DNA of 64,000 nt from Zhengella sedimenti (GCF_046506625.1 NZ_JBKFFP010000002.1:1-64000); one strand, 5' to 3'; positions 51,859 through 61,272 are shown, counted from the first letter of the stretch. The notes: generated by a model not told the origin, from the sequence alone. A program made the numbers and translations.

Positions 51859-52574
51859 GGTTCCTCCTTCTGTTCCCATTGTTTGGCGGCCGAGAGCGCG
51901 GCCGCATGACGCACACTGAGAGCCGGACCACGAAACATCATGATCACGGCATGAATTGGTGCTGCCCTGATCGAAGCATGTGAGAGCACAAAGGTCCATA
52001 CCAACACTATATTCCGGCACCGGAAATTCGCGTGGCATCGATATTGCATTGCGAAAACATGGCATATTTCAATTGTTATTATACTTGTCCACACTTATGT
52101 CGTATGGATAACGACTTTTTTGATAAGTATATTTCGTATTTTTGCTTTTGGTATATTGATTTGTTTTCGACCTGCCGCCGGGTTTTCCGGTCAATCCGGG
52201 CATGGCAAAGCGGCCAGATGAAGCGCCCTGACCCGAGGCTGCAAGATTTTGCAAGTGTTCAACTCGCGATACAAAAAAACTTCGCGCACTCGCGTTTTGC
52301 AGTGATGCAACACTTTTTTTTGACCTTGCCGTTCCGAATCAATCCCCGGATTGCAATTCATGATTGATCCCGATCCATCCCGGCAACACTCCCGGCGGCG
52401 CACGAACCAGCGCTTGCTGAAGTGTTGCCGATGGTTGGGCCGGAGCCAGTCCGGTATTGCGCTTTCGCGGCAAGCCGGCATCAAGCCCTGCTGCGCGCAA
52501 CGGCGACGAGCGATTCGGAAACCGGCCGCAGGCGGGCGGGAAAGCACAGGAAAAACAATCAGGAAAATCTGAAA
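51859..52574. other. 716-nt intergenic region with an AT-rich block
   Basis: No gene. A strikingly AT-rich block of about 110 nt (about 52060-52170) lies within otherwise GC-rich DNA, with a 7-bp inverted repeat TATACTT/AAGTATA (52080-52131), an inner GTCGT/ACGAC repeat and two sequences one base off DnaA boxes (52085-52093, 52103-52111). Most likely the ABC operon promoter/operator; it may also hold a regulatory RNA. Confidence 0.4.
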
Positions 52575-52660
52575 TGGTGCCCCCTGCCGGGCTCGAACCG
52601 GCACGGCCGAAGGCCGAGGGATTTTAAGTCCCTTGCGTCTACCAGTTCCGCCAAGGGGGC
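52575..52660 (-). tRNA. tRNA-Leu (TAA)
   Basis: 86 nt, class II with a long variable arm. Acceptor GCCCCCT pairs with AGGGGGC, CCA is encoded, and the anticodon loop is CTTAAAA with anticodon TAA. The variable-arm hairpin CGGCC/GGCCG is intact. Confidence 0.97.
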
Positions 52661-52694
52661 ACGATCCGTCCGGTAGCCCGGACCGGCGATCCGA

Positions 52695-53660
52695 TCAAGC
52701 CGGAAGGGCGCGCGCAGCCATCGACTTGACGAAATTGGCGGTTGCCTCGGGCGCCGCGTATTGCACCATGTGGCCGACGCCATCGAGGAGGCGCACCTCG
52801 CATCCCGGCAGGCGTTTTTCCATGGACAATCCGTGGCGGCGGAAATCGAGGACGCGATCAGCGGTGCCGAACAGCACAGCCGCCGGCATCGTGATCTCGC
52901 CCACCCGGGCCTCGATCGCGGGCATATCGCGTTCGACACTGACGAGATCCGTCGAGGTGGCGTAGAAGTGCGACGGGCGAACACCTGTCAAGGCGGCGCC
53001 GCCAACGGCGTAGTCCTCCGGCGGCCTTTGCGGACCGAAGACGAATTCCAGCGTCGCCTCCGTCGCCTTGACCGCTGCCGGAATGGCATAGGTGTGGACA
53101 AGGAACTTCCGCAGGCGCGGCGAGCGGATATGGAGGGGACGGAATTCCGGCGCGACCTCGGGGACGAAACTGGTGAGCGGCGCGATCAGTGCAAGGCCGG
53201 CCACCTTTTCCGGGGTCGTCAGGGCAGCCGCCAGGGCAACGGCGCCACCCAGCGAATGCCCCACATAGAGCGCGTTCTCCACGCCAAGTTCGTCGAGAAT
53301 TGCGGCGATGTCGCGCGCATGCGTGGTCAGGGTGCCGTCATCGCCCCAGTCCTGCGCGGAATAGCCCGATCCGCGCCGGTCGATGGCGATCAGGCGGTAG
53401 CCCTGCCCCATGGACGGCCAGAGCGGAATGTCGAAATGATGCAGGTTCCCGCCCAGCCCGTGGATGAAGACGACCGGCCGGCCCTTGCCCCTGTCTTCCA
53501 CGTGGAATTTCCGGCCGTTGACGGTGACGAACTTGCCGGTTGGCGGAACCATGGTCTCTGCGAACCGGGCGATGCCGCTGGTCTTTCTGGCATACCACCA
53601 GACATGCAATGCCACGGCGAAAAGACCGAGGAAGATCGAGAGAAGAACGGGCGAGCCCAT
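52695..53660 (-). CDS. Alpha/beta hydrolase (epoxide-hydrolase-like)
   Basis: 321 residues with an N-terminal hydrophobic anchor (residues 5-23). VVFIHGLGGNLHHFD, DRRGSGYS, the nucleophile Ser136 in VGHSLGGAV, the acid in FGTADRVLDF and His in GVGHMVQYAAP. The family includes epoxide hydrolases and esterases; the substrate is unknown. The ATG at 53660 gives the anchor start; a longer start at 53735 is not needed. Placed just beyond tRNA-Leu. Confidence 0.87.
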   Translation of the reverse strand: MGSPVLLSIFLGLFAVALHVWWYARKTSGIARFAETMVPPTGKFVTVNGRKFHVEDRGKGRPVVFIHGLGGNLHHFDIPLWPSMGQGYRLIAIDRRGSGYSAQDWGDDGTLTTHARDIAAILDELGVENALYVGHSLGGAVALAAALTTPEKVAGLALIAPLTSFVPEVAPEFRPLHIRSPRLRKFLVHTYAIPAAVKATEATLEFVFGPQRPPEDYAVGGAALTGVRPSHFYATSTDLVSVERDMPAIEARVGEITMPAAVLFGTADRVLDFRRHGLSMEKRLPGCEVRLLDGVGHMVQYAAPEATANFVKSMAARALPA

Positions 53661-53747
53661 GGGAGCCGGAATTCCCCTTTGGTGAATGGCCTGTGCGGGG
53701 AATGTGGCCCATGATCGCGCCTGCTGCAATGGCATGGCGCAGCAAAA

Positions 53748-53772
53748 AGGCCGGGGCTGCGCGCCCCGGCCT
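53748..53772 (-). terminator. Terminator of wrbA
   Basis: 10-bp stem AGGCCGGGGC/GCCCCGGCCT with a 5-nt loop, followed on the minus strand by TTTTTGC, 28 nt after the wrbA stop. Confidence 0.88.
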
Positions 53773-53799
53773 CCGGCTGTGGACGGACGGGTCCGGCTA

Positions 53800-54399
53800 T
53801 CAGCCCTTCAGTCTTGCGGCGATGGTCGCGACGCGGCGGCCCTGGAATGCCGCGCCTTCCAGTTCCTGCTGGCTCGGCATGCGCGAGCCGTCGCTGTTGC
53901 TGGTCGTCGTCATGCCGTAGGGCGAACCGCCCCGCACGACGTCATTGCCGGTCTGACCGTCATAGGCATAGGACAGCGGAACGATGATCATGCCGTGGTG
54001 CTGAAGTGCGGCCTGGGTCGTGAGTATCGCCAGTTCGGCGCCGCCATGCTGGGTGGCTGTGGATGACATCACCGAGGCGACCTTGTCGATCAGCGCACCC
54101 TTGGCCCAGAGCGGACCCGTCTGGTCGAGGAAATTCTTCAATTGCGCCGCCATCATGCCATAGCGTGTCGAGACACCGAAGATGATGGCGTCATAGTCGG
54201 CGAGTTCCATCGGGTCCGCGACAGGGGCTTCCTGGTCGAGCTTGTAGTGCGCGGCCTTGGCGACATCTTCGGGCACGAGCTCGGGAACGCGCTTCACGGT
54301 GACGTCGGCCCCTGCTTCGCGCGCGCCTTCGGCGGCGGCCCGGGCCATCGCTTCCATGTGTCCCCAGCTTGAATAATAGAGAACCAGAACCCTGGTCAT
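53800..54399 (-). CDS. wrbA: NAD(P)H:quinone oxidoreductase, type IV (WrbA)
   Basis: 199 residues, flavodoxin-like. FMN-binding VLVLYYSSWGHMEAMA, FGVSTRYGMMAAQLKNFLDQTG, and the WrbA-specific SSTATQHGGAELA and PLSYAYDGQTG. It reduces quinones by two electrons, limiting semiquinone and superoxide formation. Soluble, tetrameric in homologues. Single-gene transcript with its own terminator. Confidence 0.96.
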   Translation of the reverse strand: MTRVLVLYYSSWGHMEAMARAAAEGAREAGADVTVKRVPELVPEDVAKAAHYKLDQEAPVADPMELADYDAIIFGVSTRYGMMAAQLKNFLDQTGPLWAKGALIDKVASVMSSTATQHGGAELAILTTQAALQHHGMIIVPLSYAYDGQTGNDVVRGGSPYGMTTTSNSDGSRMPSQQELEGAAFQGRRVATIAARLKG

Positions 54400-54571
54400 T
54401 GCAGTCTCCTTCAGCGTTCATGCGGACGGCTGATCCGCGACACCCCTGACATACGGGCTCCTTCAGCCGAGAAAAGATGAACAGCGGACGACGCATCGTT
54501 CACCGAAATGAGCACTTGTCCGAGCGCGCGCGATGGCGGATTTTCCTCTGCCACAACAGGAGTGAACGCGC

Positions 54572-55324
54572 ATGGGCGAGATCGTTACGGCCGGCATGGT
54601 GGTCATCGGCGACGAAATCCTTTCGGGACGGACCAAGGACCGCAATGCCGGCCATCTGGCGGACATGCTGACGGCCGCGGGCATCGACCTTAGGGAAATC
54701 CGTATGGTCGCAGACGAGCAGGCGGCCATTGTCGAGGCGGTGAACGCGTTGCGTCATCGTTTCACCTACGTCTTCACCTCTGGCGGCATCGGCCCGACCC
54801 ACGACGACATCACCGCCGACGCCATCGCGGCAGCCTTCGGCCTCCCTTGCGATAACGACCCGAAAGCCTTCGAACTGCTGGCGGCCCACTACGAGAAGCG
54901 GGGCATGGAGTTCACGCCCGCGCGTCAACGCATGACGCGCATGCCGCGCGGCGCGGCGCATATCGACAACCCGGTCTCGGTCGCGCCGGGCTTCATCATC
55001 GGAAACGTCCACGTGATGGCCGGTGTTCCCTCGATCTTCCAGGCCATGCTCGACAACGTGATGCCGACGCTCAAGACCGGTGCGCGCCTGATCTCGCGCT
55101 CGGTCCACTGCCCGTTCGGCGAGGGCACGATCGGCGACCTGCTGGCCGCCATCCAGAAAGACCATCCCGGCACGGTGATCGGTTCCTATCCGAAATACGA
55201 GGGCACGCGTTTCTGGACGGATATCGTCGTGCGGGCACGCTCCGAGGACGCGCTCGCGCCGGCGGTCGCAGCGGTGGAAGCGATGGTGCGCGCACGCATC
55301 GAGGCCGGAGCGCCGAACATGTAG
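54572..55324 (+). CDS. CinA-like molybdopterin-binding domain protein
   Basis: 250 residues corresponding to the N-terminal COG1058 half of CinA: GDEILSGRTKDRNAGHLA, FTSGGIGPTHDDITADAIA and GVPSIFQAMLDNVMP. The C-terminal amidase half is absent, as in many alphaproteobacteria. In other bacteria the COG1058 domain has ADP-ribose pyrophosphatase activity. The ATG at 54572 follows AGGAG. Divergent from wrbA. Confidence 0.92.
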   Translation: MGEIVTAGMVVIGDEILSGRTKDRNAGHLADMLTAAGIDLREIRMVADEQAAIVEAVNALRHRFTYVFTSGGIGPTHDDITADAIAAAFGLPCDNDPKAFELLAAHYEKRGMEFTPARQRMTRMPRGAAHIDNPVSVAPGFIIGNVHVMAGVPSIFQAMLDNVMPTLKTGARLISRSVHCPFGEGTIGDLLAAIQKDHPGTVIGSYPKYEGTRFWTDIVVRARSEDALAPAVAAVEAMVRARIEAGAPNM

Positions 55325-55352
55325 GCACCCGGTCCGATCCCCTGCCCGGCTA

Positions 55353-55366
55353 TTGATGCCGATCAA
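55353..55366 (+). promoter_or_regulatory. FNR/FixK-type box upstream of USP gene 1
   Basis: TTGATGCCGATCAA, a perfect match to TTGAT-N4-ATCAA, 102 nt before the start codon. Predicts activation by an FNR/FixK/Anr-type regulator under low oxygen. Confidence 0.75.
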
Positions 55367-55467
55367 GGCGCTTGGATGTGCGGCCCCTCATGTTACCCTT
55401 GATGAAGCGACACCGGAAAGCCGATCAAGACAGGCTCCGGGTCCGAACTAGGGAGAGGACCGCCCCC

Positions 55468-56307
55468 ATGACCTACAAGACCATTGTCACGATCATCCCC
55501 GACGCGGAAACCGGCGCCCGTGTGCTCGACACGGCCATACTGGTGGGCAGCAAGAACGACAGCCACATCATCGCCGTCCATGCGGAACCGAGCGCCGCGG
55601 CCTATGCCACGCCGATCGGCTTTCCCGATGCCGGCGTGCTGGAAACCAATATCGAGGAAGGCCGGGAGCGTGCCCGCGAACTGAAGGATCGAATGACGGA
55701 AAAGGCCCGCGCGGCCGGCGTTTCGCTGGAATGGCGGGACATGGAGAGCTTCATCGGCGACAGCGCCGTGGCCGCCCTTTCGTCGGCCTATTGCGCGGAC
55801 CTGGTGATCGCCGGCCAGCCTGAACCGGGCAATGCGGCCGCCCCGGCAGACGACGTGGAAGCGCTGCTGTTCGAAGGCGGCCGGCCCGTCCTCTTCGTAC
55901 CCTACGCTGCCCGTATGCCCTCGAACATCGGCCGGGTCCTCGTCGCATGGAACGGAACACGCGAAGCCGCCCGCGCGACATTCGACGCCATGCCCTTCCT
56001 GCGCGAAGCCGACAAGGTGGAGGTCTTCACCGTCGATCCGCCGACCAATGCCGACCAGAGCGGCGCCGTTGCCGGCGCGGAGATCGCGGCCGTGCTCGCC
56101 CGCCATGGCGTCGACGTCACCGTCGAAACCCAAATCTCCGACGGCGTTCCGGCATCGGCCATCATCGAGAACAGGCTGGCGGATACGCAGGCCGACATGC
56201 TCGTCATGGGTGCCTATTCCCACTCGCGGCTGGCCGAGCGGCTGTTCGGAGGCGTCACGCGCACCGTGCTGAAGTCCATGCCGACCATCACGCTCATGTC
56301 GCGCTGA
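55468..56307 (+). CDS. Universal stress protein, two-domain-like
   Basis: 279 residues, about twice a single UspA domain. The N-terminal half is TYKTIVTIIPDAETGARVLD; the C-terminal half has VLVAWNGTREAARATFDA and the ATP-binding region MGAYSHSRLAERLFGGVTRTVL, where the usual second Gly of GxxG is Ser. A paralogue follows in tandem. Such tandem Usp proteins are often controlled by FNR/FixK and help survival under oxygen limitation. Follows GGGAGAGGAC. Confidence 0.92.
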   Translation: MTYKTIVTIIPDAETGARVLDTAILVGSKNDSHIIAVHAEPSAAAYATPIGFPDAGVLETNIEEGRERARELKDRMTEKARAAGVSLEWRDMESFIGDSAVAALSSAYCADLVIAGQPEPGNAAAPADDVEALLFEGGRPVLFVPYAARMPSNIGRVLVAWNGTREAARATFDAMPFLREADKVEVFTVDPPTNADQSGAVAGAEIAAVLARHGVDVTVETQISDGVPASAIIENRLADTQADMLVMGAYSHSRLAERLFGGVTRTVLKSMPTITLMSR

Positions 56308-56329
56308 CGCTCTTGCCTGGCACGATGCA

Positions 56330-56357
56330 GCCCGCCGTGCACAACGGCGGGCTTTTT
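56330..56357 (+). terminator. Terminator after USP gene 1
   Basis: 8-bp stem GCCCGCCG/CGGCGGGC with a 7-nt loop, followed by TTTTTCG. It shows that the second stress-protein gene needs its own promoter. Confidence 0.88.
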
Positions 56358-56378
56358 CGTGCGCAATCATCGCCCGTC

Positions 56379-56392
56379 TTGACCGACATCAA
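56379..56392 (+). promoter_or_regulatory. FNR/FixK-type box upstream of USP gene 2
   Basis: TTGACCGACATCAA (TTGAC-N4-ATCAA), one base from a perfect box, 93 nt before the start of the second USP gene; almost the same distance as in the first. Confidence 0.68.
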
Positions 56393-56484
56393 GGCGATTG
56401 TGCACTGCGGCATCCATTGTCTCCCCAAACAGCCGGACCTGACAGACGCCGCACAGGCGAGGTCGCGGTGCGAAGGAGAGACCG

Positions 56485-57321
56485 ATGAGCTACAAGACGA
56501 TCCTGGCATTCCTGCAAAGCCCCACCGACGAGGACCGGGTTCTCGACGTGGCATTCCCCGTCGCCCGCCAGTTCGGTGCCCATCTCATCGGCTTTCATGC
56601 CGAACCGGACCGCGCGGCCGTGGCTTCGCCCGCCTATTATGCCCAGATGCACAAGGCCGTGGAACAGGCCGAGCGGTTCGAGGAACGCATGGAAACCATG
56701 GCCAAGCGGTTCCGCGACCGGGCCGCGCGCGAGGATGTGCTGTGCGAATGGCGCTCGGCCGCCACGCGCAGCATGGAGACATCCGGCGCGGTGATCGACA
56801 GCGCGCGCTGCGCGGATCTCGTGGTTGTCGGCCAGCCTGACGGCAAGGCTTCCTCGAAACTTTCCGCCGAAATCGAACGGGTGATCTTCGAAAGCGGCCG
56901 GCCGGTGCTGTTCGTGCCCTATGCCGCCCGCATCCCGGCCCGTTTCGACCGCGTCATGGTGGCCTGGAACGGAACGCGCGAATCGGCACGCGCCACGTTC
57001 GACGCCCTGCCGCTCATCATGGGCGCCAATGCGGTGGAGGTCTTCACCGTTGATCCGAAGCGCGAGGACCAGACACCTGTCCTGGCCGGCGCGGAGATCG
57101 CGGCCGTCCTTGCCCGCCATGGCGCCAACGTGAAGACCGAGACCCAGATTTCCGACGGCATCCCGGTATCGGCCATCATCGAGAACCGGCTTGCCGACAC
57201 CCAGGCCGACCTGCTCGTCATGGGCGCCTATTCGCGTTCGCGCTGGTCGGAGCGCCTGTTCGGCGGCGTGACAAGGACCGTGCTGGAATCGATGCCCTGC
57301 ATCACCCTGATGTCGCGCTGA
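56485..57321 (+). CDS. Universal stress protein, paralogue of the preceding gene
   Basis: 278 residues with the same two-half architecture: SYKTILAFLQSPTDEDRVLD at the start, VMVAWNGTRESARATFDALP in the middle and MGAYSRSRWSERLFGGVTRTVL at the end. The two C-terminal halves are near-identical in places, which marks a tandem duplication. Ends 105 nt before the acetyltransferase gene. Confidence 0.92.
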   Translation: MSYKTILAFLQSPTDEDRVLDVAFPVARQFGAHLIGFHAEPDRAAVASPAYYAQMHKAVEQAERFEERMETMAKRFRDRAAREDVLCEWRSAATRSMETSGAVIDSARCADLVVVGQPDGKASSKLSAEIERVIFESGRPVLFVPYAARIPARFDRVMVAWNGTRESARATFDALPLIMGANAVEVFTVDPKREDQTPVLAGAEIAAVLARHGANVKTETQISDGIPVSAIIENRLADTQADLLVMGAYSRSRWSERLFGGVTRTVLESMPCITLMSR

Positions 57322-57335
57322 TACGCGTTTCGCTT

Positions 57336-57373
57336 GAATTCCGGTGCCTGCCGTGCTGCAACCGCCGGAATTC
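57336..57373 (+). repeat. Perfect inverted repeat between USP2 and acetyltransferase genes
   Basis: GAATTCCGG (57336-57344) and CCGGAATTC (57365-57373), 20 nt apart. May be an operator or an mRNA hairpin reducing read-through. No FNR box is obvious in this gap. Confidence 0.45.
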
Positions 57374-57426
57374 GCCATGCGCTGCCTGTTGGTCATGATT
57401 TTTTCCGGGGGGGAGATCAGGCTGTC

Positions 57427-60216
57427 ATGACAAATGCTGACAATGGCGGGGAACCGGGCGGAGCCGAAGGGCATTCGTTCACGAACCAGCCGAAAAAGGA
57501 AAGGCCGGAGTCCGCTCCGGCGAAGTATCCAGTCATGGGACCGACAGAACTCTCCCCTCTCTTCAACCCGGAATCGGTCGCCGTCTTCGGTGCATCCGAG
57601 TCGAGCGATTCCGTTGGCGCGAAAGTCTTCGCGAACCTCGTCGACGGCGGATATGCCGGAGACCTGATCGCCATCAATCCGAAGCATGATTCTGTTCTGG
57701 GCAGGCCGTGTTTCCCGACGATCGGCGCGGCGGAACGCGCCGTCGATCTGGCCGTCATCGCAACGCCCGGGCGCACCGTCGCCCAGATCCTCCGCCAATG
57801 CGGCGAGGCGGGCGTGCGCCATGTCGTGGTCCTCTCGGCCGGTTTCGGCGAGACGGGCGACGCCGGCCATGCCAGCGAAACCGAACTTGGCCAGATCGCG
57901 CGGCGCTTCGGCATCCGCTTCGTGGGTCCCAACTGCGTGGGGATCGTCCGGCCCTGGCTCAATCTCAACGCCACATTCCTGAAGTCGGCGCCGCCGAAAG
58001 GACGCCTGGCGCTGGTGTCGCAATCGGGGGCACTGTGTTCGGCCATCGCCGACTGGGCCGCGCCCCAGGATCTCGGTTTCTCGGCCATGGTGTCGCTCGG
58101 CAATTCCGTGGACATCGACTTCGGCGACGTCCTCAATTTCCTGGCGACCGACCCGAAGACCGACGCCATCCTCCTTTACGTGGAGGGCGTTCGCCATGCC
58201 CGCTCCTTCGTCTCGGCGCTACGCGTCGCCGCGCAGATCAAGCCGGTCATCGTGCTCAAGGCCGGACGCTACAACCAGTCGTCCAAGGCCGCGCACACCC
58301 ATACCGGCGCGCTGATCGGTTCGGATGCAGTCTTCAACGCGGCGCTGGAGCGCACCGGCGCGGTGCGCGCGCATACCTACGGGCAATTATTCGCGGCAGC
58401 GGAGATCCTGTCTGCCGGCAAGCGGGCGGCGGGCAACAACATCGGCATCATCACCAATGGCGGCGGCGCCGGCGTGCTTGCGGCCGACCGTTCCGGCGAC
58501 ATGCGCATCAACGTGCCCTCCCCGTCCCACGAAACCGTCGAGGCGCTGGACAAGATCCTGTCTCCCTTCTGGTCGAAGGCGAACCCGATCGACATCCTGG
58601 GCGACGCGGGCCCGGAAGCCTACGGCGCGGCCGTGAAGGCCGCGCTGGCCGACAAGGCATTCGACGGTGTGCTCGTGCTGCTGACGCCGCAGGCCATGAC
58701 CGGCCCGGTGGAAGCCGCGCAGGCCGTGCTCGACGCCATTCCGCCGCGCAACCGGAAGCCGATCCTCGCCTGCTGGATGGGCGAGACAACCGTCAGGGAG
58801 GCGCGCAAGCTGCTGTCCTCCAACGGCATACCGGACTTCATGACACCCGAACGGGCAATCGAGGGTTTCTTCTACCTGGCGCGCCACGAACTGAACCGCA
58901 AGCTGTCGCTCGAACTGGCCAGCCCCATGTCAGACCTGGAGAAACCCGACCTGCAAGGCGCGCGGATGATCATCCAGCAGGTGCTGGCCGAAGGGCGCGA
59001 CATGCTGTCGGACCTGGAATCGAAGGCCGTGCTCAGGGCATTCCGCATCCCGGTCAACACCACCATCGAGGCCGACACGCCCGCCAAGGCACTTGTCGCC
59101 GCACAGACCGTCGGCTTTCCGGTCGCCGTGAAGATCAACTCGCCGCAGATCACCCACAAATCCGATGTCGGCGGCGTGCGCACCAACGTCAACAGCGCCG
59201 GCACGCTCCATTCGGTGGTTCGCACCATCATGGAGAACGCGAAGGCGGCGCGGCCCGATGCCGAGATCAGGGGCGTCACCGTGGAAGCCATGGTCGACAT
59301 GCCACACGGGCGCGAACTGATCGCAGGCGCCAGCCGCGATCCGGTCTTCGGTCCGACCATCGTGTTCGGTGCCGGCGGAAAGATGGTGGAAATCCTGGAG
59401 GACAGTGCCGTCACGCTGCCGCCGCTCAACGCGGTGCTTGCCCGCAGGCTCATCCGGCGGACCCGCGTGTCCCGCCTTCTGGAAGCCTATCGCGACGCGC
59501 CCGCAGCCGACAGCGAGGCGGTGATCCAGGTCCTCATGCGGATTTCCGACATGGTCTGCGAGATCCCGGAAATCGAGGAACTGGACATCAACCCGCTGTT
59601 CGCCGGCCCTGAAGGGGTCATCGCGGTGGATGCGCGCATCCGGGTCTCACGGCCGCCGGCCACACAGGGGCGCTACGAGCATGTCGCCATCGCGCCCTAT
59701 CCGCGCCATCTGGAGCGCGAGGACATGCTGCCGGACGGGCGGGCGCTGCTGATCCGCCCGATCCGCCCCGAAGATGCCGAGAGCGAGCGGGAATTTGTTC
59801 ACAACCTTTCCGACCAGGCACGCAAGTTCCGGTTCATGCACGCGCTCAACGACCTGACACCGACCATGCTGGCGCGGTTCACGCACATCGACTACGCGCG
59901 GGAAATGGCGCTGATCGCCATCACCGACATCGACGGCAAGCCGACGCAGGTCGGCGTGGCGCGCCATGCGGTCAATCCGGACGGGAAGACCTGCGAATTC
60001 GCCATTGTCGTTTCCGACGCCGTGCAGGGCATGGGCATCGGCACGCGGCTGATGCAGGCGCTGATGGACGAGGCGCGCGAGCGCGGCCTGTCCATCATGG
60101 AAGGCACGGTGCTGGCCGAGAACCGCGGCATGCTGAAGCTGATGGAAGGGCTCGGCTTCACCGCGCGCCGGTCGCCGGACGAGGCCGACATCATGATCGT
60201 CGAACGCTGGCTCTAG
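57427..60216 (+). CDS. Acyl-CoA synthetase (NDP-forming)-GNAT fusion, Pat-type protein acetyltransferase
   Basis: 929 residues: CoA-binding domain (residues 45-170, SVAVFGASESSDSVGAKVF), succinyl-CoA-synthetase-like middle with the HTHTGALIGSD loop, ATP-grasp (about 530-740, FPVAVKINSPQITHKSDVGG) and C-terminal GNAT (about 766-929, LPDGRALLIRPIRPEDAESE, then MGIGTRLMQALMDEARE). This is the Pat/PatZ/YfiQ architecture, which acetylates protein lysines such as those of acetyl-CoA synthetase. The ATG at 57427 was chosen over an open extension. Next to a deacetylase-family gene and stress proteins. Confidence 0.9.
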   Translation: MTNADNGGEPGGAEGHSFTNQPKKERPESAPAKYPVMGPTELSPLFNPESVAVFGASESSDSVGAKVFANLVDGGYAGDLIAINPKHDSVLGRPCFPTIGAAERAVDLAVIATPGRTVAQILRQCGEAGVRHVVVLSAGFGETGDAGHASETELGQIARRFGIRFVGPNCVGIVRPWLNLNATFLKSAPPKGRLALVSQSGALCSAIADWAAPQDLGFSAMVSLGNSVDIDFGDVLNFLATDPKTDAILLYVEGVRHARSFVSALRVAAQIKPVIVLKAGRYNQSSKAAHTHTGALIGSDAVFNAALERTGAVRAHTYGQLFAAAEILSAGKRAAGNNIGIITNGGGAGVLAADRSGDMRINVPSPSHETVEALDKILSPFWSKANPIDILGDAGPEAYGAAVKAALADKAFDGVLVLLTPQAMTGPVEAAQAVLDAIPPRNRKPILACWMGETTVREARKLLSSNGIPDFMTPERAIEGFFYLARHELNRKLSLELASPMSDLEKPDLQGARMIIQQVLAEGRDMLSDLESKAVLRAFRIPVNTTIEADTPAKALVAAQTVGFPVAVKINSPQITHKSDVGGVRTNVNSAGTLHSVVRTIMENAKAARPDAEIRGVTVEAMVDMPHGRELIAGASRDPVFGPTIVFGAGGKMVEILEDSAVTLPPLNAVLARRLIRRTRVSRLLEAYRDAPAADSEAVIQVLMRISDMVCEIPEIEELDINPLFAGPEGVIAVDARIRVSRPPATQGRYEHVAIAPYPRHLEREDMLPDGRALLIRPIRPEDAESEREFVHNLSDQARKFRFMHALNDLTPTMLARFTHIDYAREMALIAITDIDGKPTQVGVARHAVNPDGKTCEFAIVVSDAVQGMGIGTRLMQALMDEARERGLSIMEGTVLAENRGMLKLMEGLGFTARRSPDEADIMIVERWL

Positions 60217-60249
60217 GGTTTTCCCTGTCCGGCCATTGAGGGGGTGGCA

Positions 60250-61167
60250 ATGCTTGGAATGATTTCGCACAACGACTGCCTGCTGCATGATCCGGGGTCG
60301 CACCATCCGGATCATGCCGACCGGCTTTACGCCATCAACAACCAGATCATCATGTCGGGCCTCGACTTCGTGCTGCGCCACTACGATGCGCCGCTGGCCA
60401 CGAAGGAACAGCTTGGCCGCGCGCATGATCCGGCCTATGTCGACCGGGTGTTCGCGATGGCGCCGAGCGAGGGATCGGTGGAGATCGATGGCGACACGGT
60501 GATGTCGAAGGACACGCTGCAGGCGGCGCTGAGGGCCGCTGGTGCCGGTGTCATGGGCGTGGACCTCATCATGCGCGGCGTGTCCAATCCCGTCTTCTGC
60601 GCCATCCGCCCGCCGGGCCATCACGCCGAATATGCCAAGGCCATGGGATTCTGCCTGTTCGACAACATCGCGGTCGCCGCCGCCCATGCGCTGGAGACCT
60701 ACGGGCTGGAGCGTGTCGCCATCGTCGATTTCGACGTCCACCACGGCAACGGCACCGAGGACATCTTCAAGGATGACGACCGGGTGCTGTTCTGTTCGTC
60801 GTTCCAGCATCCCTTCTATCCCTATACGGGGCACGAATCGGACACGAAAAACCTGGTCGACGTCCCGCTTTCGGCGGGTGCGGACGGCACGGAGTTCCGC
60901 CGTCAGATCCGCGAGCACTGGCTGCCGGCGCTTGAGGATTTCCGGCCGCAATTCGTCTTCGTCTCGGCCGGTTTCGACGCCCATGTGCTGGACGACATGT
61001 CCGGGCTCAGGCTGACGGAAGCCGATTACGGCTGGATCACGGAGGAACTTTCGGCCATCGCGAAGACACACGCGCAGGGCCGCCTGCTCTCCATGCTGGA
61101 AGGCGGCTACGAGCCATCCGCGCTGGCCCGTTCGGTCGTGGCGCACCTCAAGGCCCTGCTCGGCTGA
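60250..61167 (+). CDS. Histone deacetylase-family protein (AcuC/HDAC-like)
   Basis: 305 residues, class II-like HDAC fold. Zinc and charge-relay motifs are visible: IRPPGHHAE, VDFDVHHGNGTEDIF (Asp and His ligands) and GFDAHVLDD. The ATG at 60250 has GAGGG at 7 nt; a GTG at 60244 is an alternative. Starts 34 nt after the acetyltransferase. It could remove acetyl or other acyl groups from proteins or from acetylated small molecules such as polyamines. Confidence 0.93.
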   Translation: MLGMISHNDCLLHDPGSHHPDHADRLYAINNQIIMSGLDFVLRHYDAPLATKEQLGRAHDPAYVDRVFAMAPSEGSVEIDGDTVMSKDTLQAALRAAGAGVMGVDLIMRGVSNPVFCAIRPPGHHAEYAKAMGFCLFDNIAVAAAHALETYGLERVAIVDFDVHHGNGTEDIFKDDDRVLFCSSFQHPFYPYTGHESDTKNLVDVPLSAGADGTEFRRQIREHWLPALEDFRPQFVFVSAGFDAHVLDDMSGLRLTEADYGWITEELSAIAKTHAQGRLLSMLEGGYEPSALARSVVAHLKALLG

Positions 61168-61272
61168 TCCCTGGCGGCGACGGCCGGGCAGGTGTTTTGC
61201 CGCCTTGCCCGCCGGCCCGCTTTCGGGCTATCTGCCTGTCAAACACCGTTTCACAGCATGACGAGGCCCGGC

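Noticed and set aside
52085..52111. Replication origin with DnaA boxes
   Set aside because: Only two sites, each one base off consensus, and no dnaA, hemE or other origin neighbour; a promoter is more likely.
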